From assembly GCA_963755695.1 (NCBI GenBank), contig CAVWLB010000010.1:248001-312000 (forward strand): a DNA stretch of 64,000 bases, given 5' to 3'. The notes beneath the pieces were generated by a model. The model saw only the letters and a list, made by a program, of their open reading frames with translations. It had not been told where the DNA came from and searched no databases. The translations under genes and the position numbers were made by a program. Of the stretch, positions 1 to 8,912 are shown in pieces. The stretch's first letter is position 1; each line of letters opens with the position of its first letter. The DNA comes from QHWT01 sp963755695. GTDB lineage: Bacteria > Acidobacteriota > Vicinamibacteria > Vicinamibacterales > 2-12-FULL-66-21.

Positions 1-717
1 CGTCGCGGCGACGCCGACGTCATGATCGCCGGCGGCTCCGAAGCGGCGATCACGCCGATGGGTGTCGGCGGCTTCGCCGCGATGCGCGCGCTGTCGACGC
101 GCAACGACGAGCCGTTGCAAGGCCAGCCGTCCGTTCGACAAGGATCGCGACGGCTTCGTCATGGGCGAAGGGGCCGGCATCGTGCATCCTCGAGGACGCT
201 CGAGACGCGCGAAACGGCGCGGCGCCTCGATCTACGCCGAGCTGGTCGGCTACGGCCTCACCTCCGACGCCTATCACCTCACCGGCCAGCCGGAGGAAGC
301 ACACGGCGCGATCCGGTCGATGACGATGGCGCTGAAAAAGGCGGGGATTCCGGCCGACCAGCGTCGACTACATCAACGCCCACGGCACTTCCACGCCGAT
401 CAACGATCCGACCGAAACGCTCGGCGTGAAGACGCTGTTCGGCGAGCACGCCTACAAGCTGGCGATGTCGTCGACCAAGTCGATGACCGGTCACCTGCTC
501 GGCGCTGCCGGCGGCCTCGAAGCGGGCATCACCGCGCTGGCGGTGAAGCACCAGATCGCGCCGCCGACCGATCAATCTCGATTCGCCCGATCCCGCCTGC
601 GATCTCGACTACGTGCCGCACAAGGCCCGGCCGATGAAGATCCGCTACGCGCTGTCGAACTCCTTCGGCTTCGGCGGCACCAACGGCACGCTGTTGCTGA
701 GCACGTATGAGGAGTAG
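1..717 (+). CDS. fabF: 3-oxoacyl-ACP synthase II, C-terminal part (frameshifted)
   Basis: Condensing enzyme of fatty-acid elongation: it joins malonyl-ACP to a growing acyl-ACP in the cytoplasm. The window opens after the active-site Cys. What remains shows the thiolase-fold C-terminal half: the segment around RPFDKDRDGFVMGEGAG, the first catalytic His in NAHGTSTP, the second in SMTGHLLGAAGG, and the closing SNSFGFGGTNGTLLL. Reading it needs about six frame changes, near 121, 185, 198, 205, 362 and 570. Each is repaired by dropping one base, and three close together at 185-205 restore the original frame. An essential gene broken this way points to consensus error. The 93 bp after the stop lead into etfB on the same strand. 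Confidence 0.9.
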
Positions 718-810
718 AGGGAACGTCCCCGATACCGGGTTCCACGCGAGCGCTACGAAGCGAGGGGCCGGAGGGAACCGGTGCGGAGCACTGGCCCCGA
801 GCGCCAAAAA

Positions 811-1574
811 ATGAAAATTGCCGTCTGTATCAAACAGGTGGTCACCCGCGAATGGCAGCTGCGCGTGAACGAGCGGCAAGACCTGGATTCGCGACCAGGA
901 TGCGAGCTTCGAGCTGAACGAGCCGGACGCCTATGCGCTCGAAGAGGCGTTGCGCCTCAAGGAGAAGCACGGCGGCGAAGTCGTCGTCTGCTCGGCCGGA
1001 CCGGCGCGCGCGGCGCAGGTGATCCGCGAGGCGCTGGCGCGGGGCGCCGACCGCGCGATCCACGTCGAGTCCGACGCGCTGGCGACCGCGGACGCGAATG
1101 CGGTTGCCGATGCGCTTGCCGCCGCGATCAAGGACGAGCAGGTCGATCTCGTGCTGACCGGGCTGCAGTCCGACGATCAGGGATTCGGCCAGGTCGGGGT
1201 GGTGCTCGCCGAGAGACTCGGCATGCCGCACGCCACCATCATCATGGAAGTGCAGGCGACCGGGCGGGACCCTCCGCGTGAAGCGCGAGCTCGAGGGCGG
1301 CTGGTTCCAGTGGGTTACGCTGCCACTGCCCGCGCTGCTGACGATCCAGAGCGGCATCAACCAGCTGCGCTACGCGACGCTCAAGGGGATCATGGCGGCG
1401 AAGAAAAAGGAGATCAAGAAGGTGGCCGCCGCGCCGGCGTCGTCACCGATGCTCAGGATGGCGAGCGTCTATTTTCCTGAGAAGGGGAAGAAGACGCAGA
1501 TGATCTCCGGGAGCGCCGCGGATGCCGCGAAGGATCTCGTGAAGCGCCTGCGCGAGGAAGCGAGGGCGCTGTGA
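811..1574 (+). CDS. etfB: Electron transfer flavoprotein subunit beta (frameshifted)
   Basis: Small subunit of the ETF heterodimer, which takes electrons from acyl-CoA and other flavin dehydrogenases and passes them to the membrane quinone oxidoreductase encoded two genes on. The start MKIAVCIKQV and the segment NEPDAYALEEALRLKEKHGG are typical of the family, as are the downstream TGLQSDDQGFGQVG and LPALLTIQSGINQLRYATLKGIM. Two single-base insertions, near 873 and 1262, split the frame. Removing them gives 254 codons, the normal family length. The stop overlaps the GTG start of etfA by four bases, so the two subunits are translationally coupled. Confidence 0.93.
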
Positions 1575-2520
1575 TTCTGGTGGTCGCGGAACACCGGGAC
1601 GGCGCGCTGAATCGTGCCACATGGGAAACCATCGCCGCCGCGCAGCAGGCGGGGTCGCCGGTGAAGGTGGCCGTCCTCGGTGCCGGCGTCGACGCCATTG
1701 CCGCCGAGGTCGGTTCGGCGGAGGTCGCCGAGGTCGTTGCGCTCGACGATCCGGCTCTGAAGGACTACACCGCGGACGGGTTCGTCCAGGCGCTCGCATG
1801 CGCTGATCGGCGCCGAGAAGCCGGACCGCGTGTTCCTGCCGCACACCTATCAGACACGCGACTTTGCGCCGGCGCTGGCGGCACGGCTCGAGCGACCGCT
1901 CGTCACCGACGTGGTGGCGGTGAAGGACAACGTCCTATGTTCGCCCGGTGTTTCAGGGAAAGTTGCAGGCGGACGTCGCGATCGAAAGCCCCGCGCCCCA
2001 CCTCGTCACCTTTCAGATTGGCGCATTTCGCGCGGACGCGATGAAGAAGGGTAACGCCACGGCGCCGGTGCGCAAGGCGTCGGTGTCGATCGACCCCTCG
2101 AAAATCCGGCAGAAGCCGGAGGCGCCGTTCAAGGAAGCCAAACAGGCAGTCGATCTCTCGCAGGCCGAGCGCATCGTCGCGGTCGGCCGCGGCATCAAGG
2201 GCCAGGAGCACATTAAGGTTGCCGAGCAGCTGGCGCAGGCGATGGGCGCCGAGCTCGCCGCGTCGCGGCCGATTTGTGATGCCGGCTGGTTGCCGATGGA
2301 TCGGCAGATCGGCAGCTCCGGGCAGACCGTCGCGCCGAAGTTATACGTGGCGCTGGGCATTTCCGGCGCGATCCAGCACCTGGTCGGGATGAAAGGCGCA
2401 CGCACGATTGTCGCAATCAACAAGGACCCCGAGGCCCCGATTTTCGAGATTGCGGACTACGGCATTACCGGGGACCTCTTCGAAATCGTCCCGGCAATGA
2501 TTGCGGAATTGAACAAGTAG
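1571..2520 (+). CDS. etfA: Electron transfer flavoprotein subunit alpha (frameshifted)
   Basis: Large FAD-binding subunit of ETF. The N-terminal domain begins ILVVAEHRDGALNRATWE. The C-terminal FAD domain is intact in one frame and shows VGRGIKGQEHIKVAEQLA, the RPICDAGWLP strand, the signature QIGSSGQTVAPKLYVALGIS and the closing AINKDPEAPIFEIADYGI. Two apparent insertions, near 1801 (extra T) and 1933 (extra C in a CC run), disrupt the N-terminal half. Correcting them gives about 316 codons, as expected. The GTG start overlaps the etfB stop, and the next gene begins one base after this stop, so etfB-etfA-ETF-QO form a tight operon. Confidence 0.95.
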
Positions 2521-2521
2521 C

Positions 2522-4206
2522 GTGGCCGAACGCGAGACGTTAGAGGTAGACGTTCTGATTGTCGGCGGCGGACCGGCCGGCATGTCCGCCGCGCTGCGGC
2601 TCGCGCAGCTGCAGAAGGAAAAGGGCGGAGAGCCGCTCGCGATTGCGGTGCTCGAAAAGGCGCGCGAAACCGGCGCGCACATGCTGTCCGGCGCGGTCCT
2701 CGATCCTTCCGCCTTGCGCGACCTGGTGCCCGACTTCAAACAGAAGGGGGCGCCGCTCGCATCCCAAGTCGACCACGACGCTGTTTACTTCCTCACGCGC
2801 ACCGGCAAGGTCAAGTTTCCGATCACGCCGCCGCCGCTTCACAACCACGGCAACTACGTCATTTCGGTCAACCGGTTCGTGAAGTGGCTGGGCGGACTCG
2901 TCGAAGCCGAGGGCATCGACGTCTTCACCGGGTTTGCGGCCTCGGAGCTGCTCTTCGACGGGGCGACGCGTCGTCGGGGTGCGCACCGGCGACCGCGGCA
3001 TCGACAAGCACGGCGAGAGGAAGGCCACCTTCGAGCCAGGCGTCGACATTCGCGCGAAGGTCACGATTCTCACCGATGGAGTACGCGGCAATCTGACCAA
3101 ATCGCTGGTCCGGCAGCTTGGGCCTCGACGAAGGACGCAGCCCGCAGCTCTATGCGATCGGCATCAAGGAATTGTGGGAGATTCCGAAGGATCGCATCCG
3201 AGGCCGGCAGCGTCATCCACACGATGGGCTATCCGCTGAAGATGGACGAATTCGGCGGCGGGTTCATTTACGCGATGCCGGATGGCGTGGTGTCGGTCGG
3301 CTTCGTCTCGGGCCTCGACTACCGCGACCCGATGTTCGACCCGCACATCGCGTTTCAGCACTTCAAGCGGCATCCGCTGGTTGCGCCGTTGCTGCAGGGC
3401 GGACAGATGGTGCGCTACGGCGCAAAGGCTCTGCCCGAGGGCGGCTGGCACACGATCCCGCGAGTGTATGCGGACGGCGTGCTGATCGCCGGCGACGCCG
3501 CGGGTTTCCTGAACTCGATGCGACTGAAGGGCATGCATCTGGCGATGCGCACCGGCATGCTTGCCGCCGAGACCGCGTTCGAGGCGGTGCGTGCGGGGGA
3601 CGTGTCCGCCGGTCGGCTCGAAGGCGTACGAAGAACGGATCGAGACGAGCGCTGTGCGCCGCGAGCTTTATCCCGTGCGGAACGTTCACCAGAGTTTCAG
3701 CTACGGCTTGCTCGCGGGCGTGGCGTACTCAGGACTGTCGCTCCTCACACGCGGCTGGTGGTACAGGGATCCGATGCCTGCCCACGCCGGCTATGCACGG
3801 ATGGCGAAGCTCGCCGACTACTATAAGGATGCGCCGCCCGATCCCGATTCGACGGTCAACCCGGTGAAGATCGATCGTCAGCTGACGTTCGATCGGCTGA
3901 CGAACGTCCACTATTCAGGCACCCGTCACGCAGAGGACCAGCCGTCGCATCTTGATCGTCCACGATGCCGAGGTCTGTCGCACGCGCTGCCGCGAGGAGT
4001 ACGGCAATCCGTGCATCCGCTTCTGTCCGGCCAACGTCTACGAAATGGTCGATGCCGGCGAAGGGGCTCCCAGCGGCACGAAGAAGCTGCAGATCAACGC
4101 CTCGAACTGCGTCCACTGCAAGACCTGCGACATCATGGATCCCTACCAGATCATCGACTGGGTGCCGCCAGAAGGCGGCGGCGGACCGCAGTATGAAGGC
4201 ATGTGA
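2522..4206 (+). CDS. Electron transfer flavoprotein:quinone oxidoreductase (frameshifted)
   Basis: Membrane-associated FAD/4Fe-4S enzyme that reoxidises reduced ETF and reduces quinone. The N-terminus has the dinucleotide fold VDVLIVGGGPAGMSAALRLA. The middle carries IAGDAAGFLNSMRLKGMHLAM. The C-terminus is a ferredoxin domain with CRTRC, CIRFCPANVYEM and CVHCKTCDIMDPYQIIDW, which supplies the cluster cysteines. At least five frame changes occur, near 2965, 3120, 3200, 3620 and 3935. Subtracting five bases leaves about 559 residues, the usual ETF-QO length. It lies directly after etfA, which supports a complete ETF respiratory branch, probably serving beta-oxidation. Confidence 0.93.
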
Positions 4207-4207
4207 C

Positions 4208-4288
4208 TGGCTCAGAACTCAGCGCTCACGGTTCAAGCTGGCTCGAGGAAACGAGCCGCATGAGCCGTGAATCATGAGCCCTGAGCCA
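4208..4288. repeat. Seven-bp-periodic inverted repeat around a hairpin
   Basis: The left arm carries CTCA-type cores at 4211, 4218, 4225 and 4232 (the last TTCA). The right arm carries TGAG-type cores at 4261, 4268, 4275 and 4282 (the second TGAA). Spacing is seven bases in both arms. The centre is a perfect six-base stem, GGCTCG (4240-4245) and CGAGCC (4252-4257), around AGGAAA. The arms are imperfect reverse complements, so the whole element could fold as one long hairpin. It starts one base after the ETF-QO stop and includes the ATG used for the next gene. It may act as terminator or processing site; that role is inferred. Confidence 0.75.
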
Positions 4289-4960
4289 TCCTCGCACTTG
4301 ACGCCGCGGCAACGGCGCAAGGCTGCCGCGATAGCGGCGGTTGGCGCGCCGATCATGGCGGCGCTCGGCTCCACGTTCAAGTGGCGCGTCGAGGGACTCG
4401 ATCATTACGACGCCATCATCCGTGCGGGTCGCCAGCCGATCTTCGCGTTCTGGCACGGGCGGATCCTCCCGGCGATCCTCTACTGGCGCGACCGCGGCAT
4501 CGTCGTGATCGTCAGTCACAATTTCGACGGCGAGTGGATTACCCGCATCATCGAGCGGTTCGGCTACGCCACCTCGCGCGGGTCCTCGTCGCGCGGCGGC
4601 GTGCGGGCGCTGGTGCAGTTGAAGCGCGAGCTGGCGTCTGGAAAGTCGGTCGGCTTCACGATCGATGGGCCCCGGGGTCCGGCGCGGGTAGCCCAGCCGG
4701 GTGCCGTCTGGCTTGCCGGCGCCACCGGCCACCCTCTGCTGCCATTCCACTTCGAATCCTCACGTTTCTGGACCGCGAAGAGCTGGGATCGCACCCAGGT
4801 TCCCAAGCCGTTCAGCACGGTCGCCATGGCGGTTGGAGAACCGATTCACGTGGCAGGCACGGACCAGGGGTCGATCGAGGCGAAAATTCGGGAAATCGAA
4901 GCGTCGCTGGCAGCCCTCGAGGCCCGGGCGACGTCGTTGTTAATGTCTACCGAGCCGTGA
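4274..4960 (+). CDS. DUF374 lysophospholipid acyltransferase family protein
   Basis: A 228-residue protein of the LPLAT/DUF374 group, related to membrane acyltransferases that modify lipid A or lysophospholipids. Visible marks are the FAFWHGRILP segment near residue 53, FDGEWITRIIERFGY, the SRGSSSRGGVRAL motif and the acceptor-pocket motif TIDGPRGPARVAQPGA. This looks like the DUF374 variant, in which the His of the usual HX4D box sits in FWHGR. The hydrophobic stretch near residues 18-32 may anchor it to the inner membrane. The ATG lies inside the right arm of the heptamer repeat, so the true start may be slightly downstream. Substrate unknown; LptE, encoded at 14.6 kb, shows the cell makes an outer membrane. 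Confidence 0.85.
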   Translation: MSPEPSSHLTPRQRRKAAAIAAVGAPIMAALGSTFKWRVEGLDHYDAIIRAGRQPIFAFWHGRILPAILYWRDRGIVVIVSHNFDGEWITRIIERFGYATSRGSSSRGGVRALVQLKRELASGKSVGFTIDGPRGPARVAQPGAVWLAGATGHPLLPFHFESSRFWTAKSWDRTQVPKPFSTVAMAVGEPIHVAGTDQGSIEAKIREIEASLAALEARATSLLMSTEP

Positions 4961-5147
4961 CAAAAAGGTACCCCTGAGGCAGACGAAGGTCTCACACTCC
5001 GCGCCGTCTGGGCTCGATTCTCCCCTCAATACCCTTGGCCCGCTCGCCTTGGCGCCTTGGTACGCGGTTCGCGTAATAGCAGGCAAACGATCGACATCTC
5101 AGCAAGATTCCCTCGCGCACCGTCACCGCGCGAGTTTTGGTACTGCC

Positions 5148-6290
5148 ATGTCGAAGGGAGAAGTCAAATTGGCCCTTGCAACGACAGCAGAAGCGTTCCC
5201 GTCGGAAGCCGCCACCGTCACCGCACCGACTGAGAATCCGTCCGCGCCCAAGCCAGAGGACGGTCTCAACGCGTTCGTAGCGGAAAAGGCGACTCCGGCA
5301 AAGTCAACTCGATGGTCGGCGCCTCAGGCGCGCCCCTTGATCAAGGGGGCCGCGATTGCGGTCATTGGCATTGCCGTAGGCGCGGGTGCGGCGGTGGCCT
5401 ACCAGCAATGGTCCACCCGCACTCGTTCGGCCCAGTTGACGATCGAGACCGTGCCGAGCGGCCTCGAGGTCAGCGTCGATGGCAAGAGTCGCGGACTCAC
5501 GCCGCTGACGCTGACCCTGCCGCCTCGCGCTTATGACGCGGTCGTCGGCAGCGGCAACGATCAGCGGGTCATCAAGACGACGCTCGCGCCAGGCGCCCAG
5601 ATGGTGCAGCGGCTGGAAGTGACCGCCAGTCCCGCTCCCGCGGTCTCCGGCGTGCTTCTTGTCGAAACCGTTCCGCCAGCGCTGCCGATCAAGGTTGACG
5701 GAATCGATCAGGGGATCTCCCCGCTAACGCTGCAGAACGTGGCGCCGGGTGAACACGACGTCATGCTCGCCAGCGGCCGCGAAACGCTGCACCGGAAGGT
5801 CACCGTCCGTGGCGGCGAGACGATGTCTCTTCTCCTTACCGCAGCCGGCACTGGCCAGTCTTCCGTCGCGGCCGGGTGGCTCACCTTCGATGCCCCGATT
5901 GCGCTGCAGATCCGCGAGTCAGGGAGCCTGCTCGGCTCGACCGAATCGGACCGGCTGCTGATTGCTGCCGGGAACCACACTCTCGACTTCGCCAATCCGG
6001 ACCTCGGATTCACGCAGCGGCTCACCGTGAATGTCACCTCGGGCAAGACGAGCGCGGTGCAGATCAAGGTCCCGAACGGAACCCTCAGCCTGAATGCGCA
6101 ACCGTGGGCGCAGGTCTGGGTCGACGGCACGCGCGTCGGCGAAACACCAATTGGCAATCTCGTGAGGCCGATCGGCCGTCACGAAGTTGTGTTTCGCCAC
6201 CCTGAACTGGGTGAGCGCCGGGAAACGGTCATGGTCACGACACTCCAGCCGACGCGGCTGGGCGTTGATTTAAGACGGAAATCCCAATGA
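5148..6290 (+). CDS. Membrane-anchored protein with three PEGA domains
   Basis: A 380-residue protein with a low-complexity cytoplasmic N-terminus, one membrane helix near residues 67-87 (AAIAVIGIAVGAGAAVAY) and an outer part built of PEGA-type beta repeats. PEGA units are clear at about 96-160 (VDGKSRGLTPLTLTLPP), 165-235 (VDGIDQGISPLTL) and 310-375 (VDGTRVGETPIGNL). PEGA modules are beta domains often found on the outside of signalling or envelope proteins and may bind wall or surface polymers. The ATG at 5148 was chosen over an in-frame start at 5049 because the extra 33 residues look like untranslated leader. Its stop overlaps the next ATG (ATGA). It heads the polysaccharide cluster; exact role unknown. 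Confidence 0.8.
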   Translation: MSKGEVKLALATTAEAFPSEAATVTAPTENPSAPKPEDGLNAFVAEKATPAKSTRWSAPQARPLIKGAAIAVIGIAVGAGAAVAYQQWSTRTRSAQLTIETVPSGLEVSVDGKSRGLTPLTLTLPPRAYDAVVGSGNDQRVIKTTLAPGAQMVQRLEVTASPAPAVSGVLLVETVPPALPIKVDGIDQGISPLTLQNVAPGEHDVMLASGRETLHRKVTVRGGETMSLLLTAAGTGQSSVAAGWLTFDAPIALQIRESGSLLGSTESDRLLIAAGNHTLDFANPDLGFTQRLTVNVTSGKTSAVQIKVPNGTLSLNAQPWAQVWVDGTRVGETPIGNLVRPIGRHEVVFRHPELGERRETVMVTTLQPTRLGVDLRRKSQ

Positions 6291-7168
6291 AGAACTCCAA
6301 TCGTGCATTCGTTGGCGGGTTGGCGATGGTCGTGTGCTTCGGATTCGCGCCGCGCGCCGGCGCACAGGAACTCCTGCAACGCGTGCAGGATCTCTACGCG
6401 TCCGCCTCCTACGAGGCGGCATTGACCGCCGTCTCGAGCATGAACGATTCGAATTCCAACCCGGAAATCGAGCAGTACCGGGTTCTCTGTCTCGTCGCGT
6501 TGGGCCGCACGGAAGTTGCGGAGCGCGCGGTCGAGCGAGTCCTGACGCAGCATCCTCTGTATCGTCCTGGCGCTGCCGATACGCCGCCCCGGATCCAGGA
6601 GCTGTACACGACGGTGCGCCGCCGCCTGGTCCCGTCGCTGGCCCGCACGATGTACGTCGATGGCAAGAGTGCGTTCGACCGAAAGGACCGTGCGGCCGCG
6701 GTGCGCATCTTCGACGAGCTTGCGCGCATTACCGATGATCGCGATCTGCGGGACGATCCTGCCCTTGCTGAGATGAAGGTTCTGGCAAATGGGTTTCTGA
6801 CGCTCAGTAACGCCCTGCCTTCGGCCGATCTGGATCTCAAGACCATTCCGGCGGCTGCGCCGATCACCATCCCCGATGCCGCGGCCGCGCCGGTGGTGTC
6901 GGCGCCGGTGCCGATTCATGAAGAGCTGCCCGTCTGGGCGCCGAAAGACGAACTCGGTCGGACGATGGAATTCCGCGGCGCGGTACGCGTGTCGATCTCG
7001 GCGCGCGGCATCGTCGAATCTGCGGAAGTGGTGCGCTCTGTTCATCCGGCGTACGACGAGGTGTTGCGGCAAGCCGCTAAGAGCTGGACCTACTACCCCG
7101 GACGCGTCAACGGCCGGGCGGTGCCTTCCGAGCGGGTGATTACCGTCGTCCTGAAGCCGAGGCAGTGA
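6287..7168 (+). CDS. Secreted protein with TonB C-terminal-type domain
   Basis: A 293-residue protein with a signal peptide (residues 1-26, ending PRAGAQ). A helical, TPR-like region follows (about 28-180), with repeated ALGRTEVAERAVERVL-type helices, then a Pro/Ala linker (190-215). The C-terminal domain of about 80 residues (MEFRGAVRVSISARG, VVRSVHPAYDEVLRQAAKSW, VITVVLKP) resembles the TonB C-terminal fold. There is no N-terminal transmembrane anchor of TonB type, so an energy-transducing role is doubtful; a periplasmic scaffold is more likely. It overlaps the preceding PEGA gene by four bases and precedes the chain-length gene, which suggests work in envelope polysaccharide handling. Function inferred from context only. 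Confidence 0.75.
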   Translation: MKNSNRAFVGGLAMVVCFGFAPRAGAQELLQRVQDLYASASYEAALTAVSSMNDSNSNPEIEQYRVLCLVALGRTEVAERAVERVLTQHPLYRPGAADTPPRIQELYTTVRRRLVPSLARTMYVDGKSAFDRKDRAAAVRIFDELARITDDRDLRDDPALAEMKVLANGFLTLSNALPSADLDLKTIPAAAPITIPDAAAAPVVSAPVPIHEELPVWAPKDELGRTMEFRGAVRVSISARGIVESAEVVRSVHPAYDEVLRQAAKSWTYYPGRVNGRAVPSERVITVVLKPRQ

Positions 7169-7322
7169 AACATGTTTCCGATTCGCTTTCTGAGTCACGT
7201 CGTGCGTAAGGCTGCGGCCTGTCTGTACGCCTTTCTGACTGAGATCTGAAGCGATCACCTTTCCAGGGGTCTTTTCGCACAGGGAAGCTGTCGATTCTTC
7301 GAAGCTCTCGACGAGAGGGGCG

Positions 7323-8912
7323 TTGATCGTGTTGCCAGGCAAGAAGTACGAGCCGGAGGATCTGCTGAGGATCGCGCGACGTCGCGCGTGGGTGATCGTT
7401 GCGCCCTTCGTGCTGTTGACGGCTGCCGCCGTCGTGGGATCCCGATTCCTGCCGAACCGCTATCGGTCCGAGACGCTGATCATGGTGGTGCCGCAGCGAG
7501 TACCGGAGACGTATGTCAAGGCGACCGTGACCAGCCGGATCGAGGACCGGCTGCAGTCGATCAGCCAGCAGATCCTCAGCCGGACACGTCTGGAGCGCAT
7601 CATCCAGGACTTCAATCTGTATTCGACACAGCGGCAGCGCGCACTCATGGAAGACGTCATCGACCGCATGCGGCACGATATCGACGTGCAGGTGGTGAAG
7701 GGTGACGCGTTCAGAATCACCTACACCTCCGATAATCCCCAGACCGCGGTGAAGGTGACCGAGCGGCTCGCCACGCTGTTCATCAACGAAAACCTGAAGG
7801 ACAGAGAAGTACTGGCGGTCGGTACGAACGAGTTTCTGGAGGCACAGCTCGAAGAGGCACGCGTGAAGCTCGTGGCGCAGGAGACCAAGCTCGAAGAGTA
7901 CCGCAGGCGGTACACCGGCGAGCTTCCTTCACAACTGCAGTCGAACCTGCAGGCGCTTCAGAACACCCAGCTGCAAATCCAGGCGGTCCTGGACTCCGCC
8001 AGCCGCGAAAGGGATCGCAAGCTGATGCTGCAACGCCTGCTCAGCGAGCCCGAACCGGTTGCCGCCGTTGCGCCGCAATCGGTAACGACAGAACCGGCGG
8101 CACCGGTTGGCGCGACGGCGGAGCAACAGCTCGACGCCGCTCGCAAGACACTCGCGATGCTCGAACTCCGTCTCACTGCCGATCACCCGGACGTTCGCCG
8201 GCAGAAGCGGATTATCGCAGGGCTCGAGCCCAAGGCCGCCGCGGAACGTGCGGCAGCCCCGTCACCGGCCGCGGACGCGCCGCGTCTCGTCAGCCCGGAG
8301 GAAGCCTCGCGCATCGCCCGCACTCGCGAGATGCGCGCCGAACTCGAAAGCGTCACCCGGCAGGTTGCGATGAAGGAAGCGGAGGAGCAGCGACTGCGTG
8401 GCGACGCCGTCCGCCTTCAGGCTCGCATCGATGCCGTTCCGTCGCGCGAATCCGAGCTGGCCGAGCTCACCCGCGACTACGAGACGATGCAAAAGGTGTA
8501 TCGCGACCTCCTGGGAAAACAACAGGATTCGCAGGTTGCGGCCAATCTCGAACGCCGTCAAATCGGCGAACAGTTCAAAGTGCTCGACGTCGCGAGAGTG
8601 CCGGAGAAGCCGTTCAGCCCGAACCGCCGGCTGATCGGCGCAGCCGGGATGGTGGGCGGGCTCGCGCTCGGCATCGCGCTCGTGACGCTGCTCGAGTACC
8701 GCGACCGCTCGTACCGATCGCAGGACGATGTCGAGGGAGTGCTGTCGCTGGCGGTTCTCGCCACCGTGCCGATCATGTGTACAGAAGAGGAGAGGCGCCG
8801 AACGCGACGCAATCAGGTGCTGGCGTGGGGTTCGGCCGCGGCATGCGCCTCGGTGACAGCCGCCGCGGTCGCCTGGAAGTTCCGGGCCGTCATCGAAGGA
8901 TGGGTCAGGTAA
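7323..8912 (+). CDS. Wzz/GumC-type polysaccharide chain-length determinant
   Basis: A 529-residue inner-membrane polysaccharide co-polymerase. The N-terminal membrane helix is near 17-40 (AWVIVAPFVLLTAAAVVG), followed by the Wzz domain. Long coiled-coil helices occupy roughly 160-400 (LEAQLEEARVKLVAQETKLEEY and similar). A GNVR-like segment (ESELAELTRDYETMQKVYRDLL) precedes the second helix with its Pro-rich lead-in VPEKPFSPNRRL near 425-460. A third hydrophobic stretch is near 495-515. The family sets the length of exported polysaccharide together with a BY-kinase, which is encoded two genes downstream. The start is TTG at 7323 (GTG at 7329 is an alternative); a 154-bp gap separates it from the gene before, and its stop overlaps the next ATG by one base. 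Confidence 0.88.
   Translation: MIVLPGKKYEPEDLLRIARRRAWVIVAPFVLLTAAAVVGSRFLPNRYRSETLIMVVPQRVPETYVKATVTSRIEDRLQSISQQILSRTRLERIIQDFNLYSTQRQRALMEDVIDRMRHDIDVQVVKGDAFRITYTSDNPQTAVKVTERLATLFINENLKDREVLAVGTNEFLEAQLEEARVKLVAQETKLEEYRRRYTGELPSQLQSNLQALQNTQLQIQAVLDSASRERDRKLMLQRLLSEPEPVAAVAPQSVTTEPAAPVGATAEQQLDAARKTLAMLELRLTADHPDVRRQKRIIAGLEPKAAAERAAAPSPAADAPRLVSPEEASRIARTREMRAELESVTRQVAMKEAEEQRLRGDAVRLQARIDAVPSRESELAELTRDYETMQKVYRDLLGKQQDSQVAANLERRQIGEQFKVLDVARVPEKPFSPNRRLIGAAGMVGGLALGIALVTLLEYRDRSYRSQDDVEGVLSLAVLATVPIMCTEEERRRTRRNQVLAWGSAAACASVTAAAVAWKFRAVIEGWVR

Noticed and set aside
1..717. fabF as a true pseudogene
   Set aside because: Reading resumes after each single-base change with full conservation, and the neighbouring essential genes show the same defect; error fits better.
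7172..7249. A 25-residue open frame (starting MFPIRFLSHVV) after the TonB-fold gene
   Set aside because: Basic, amphipathic and preceded by a weak GAGG, but too short to support without conservation data.
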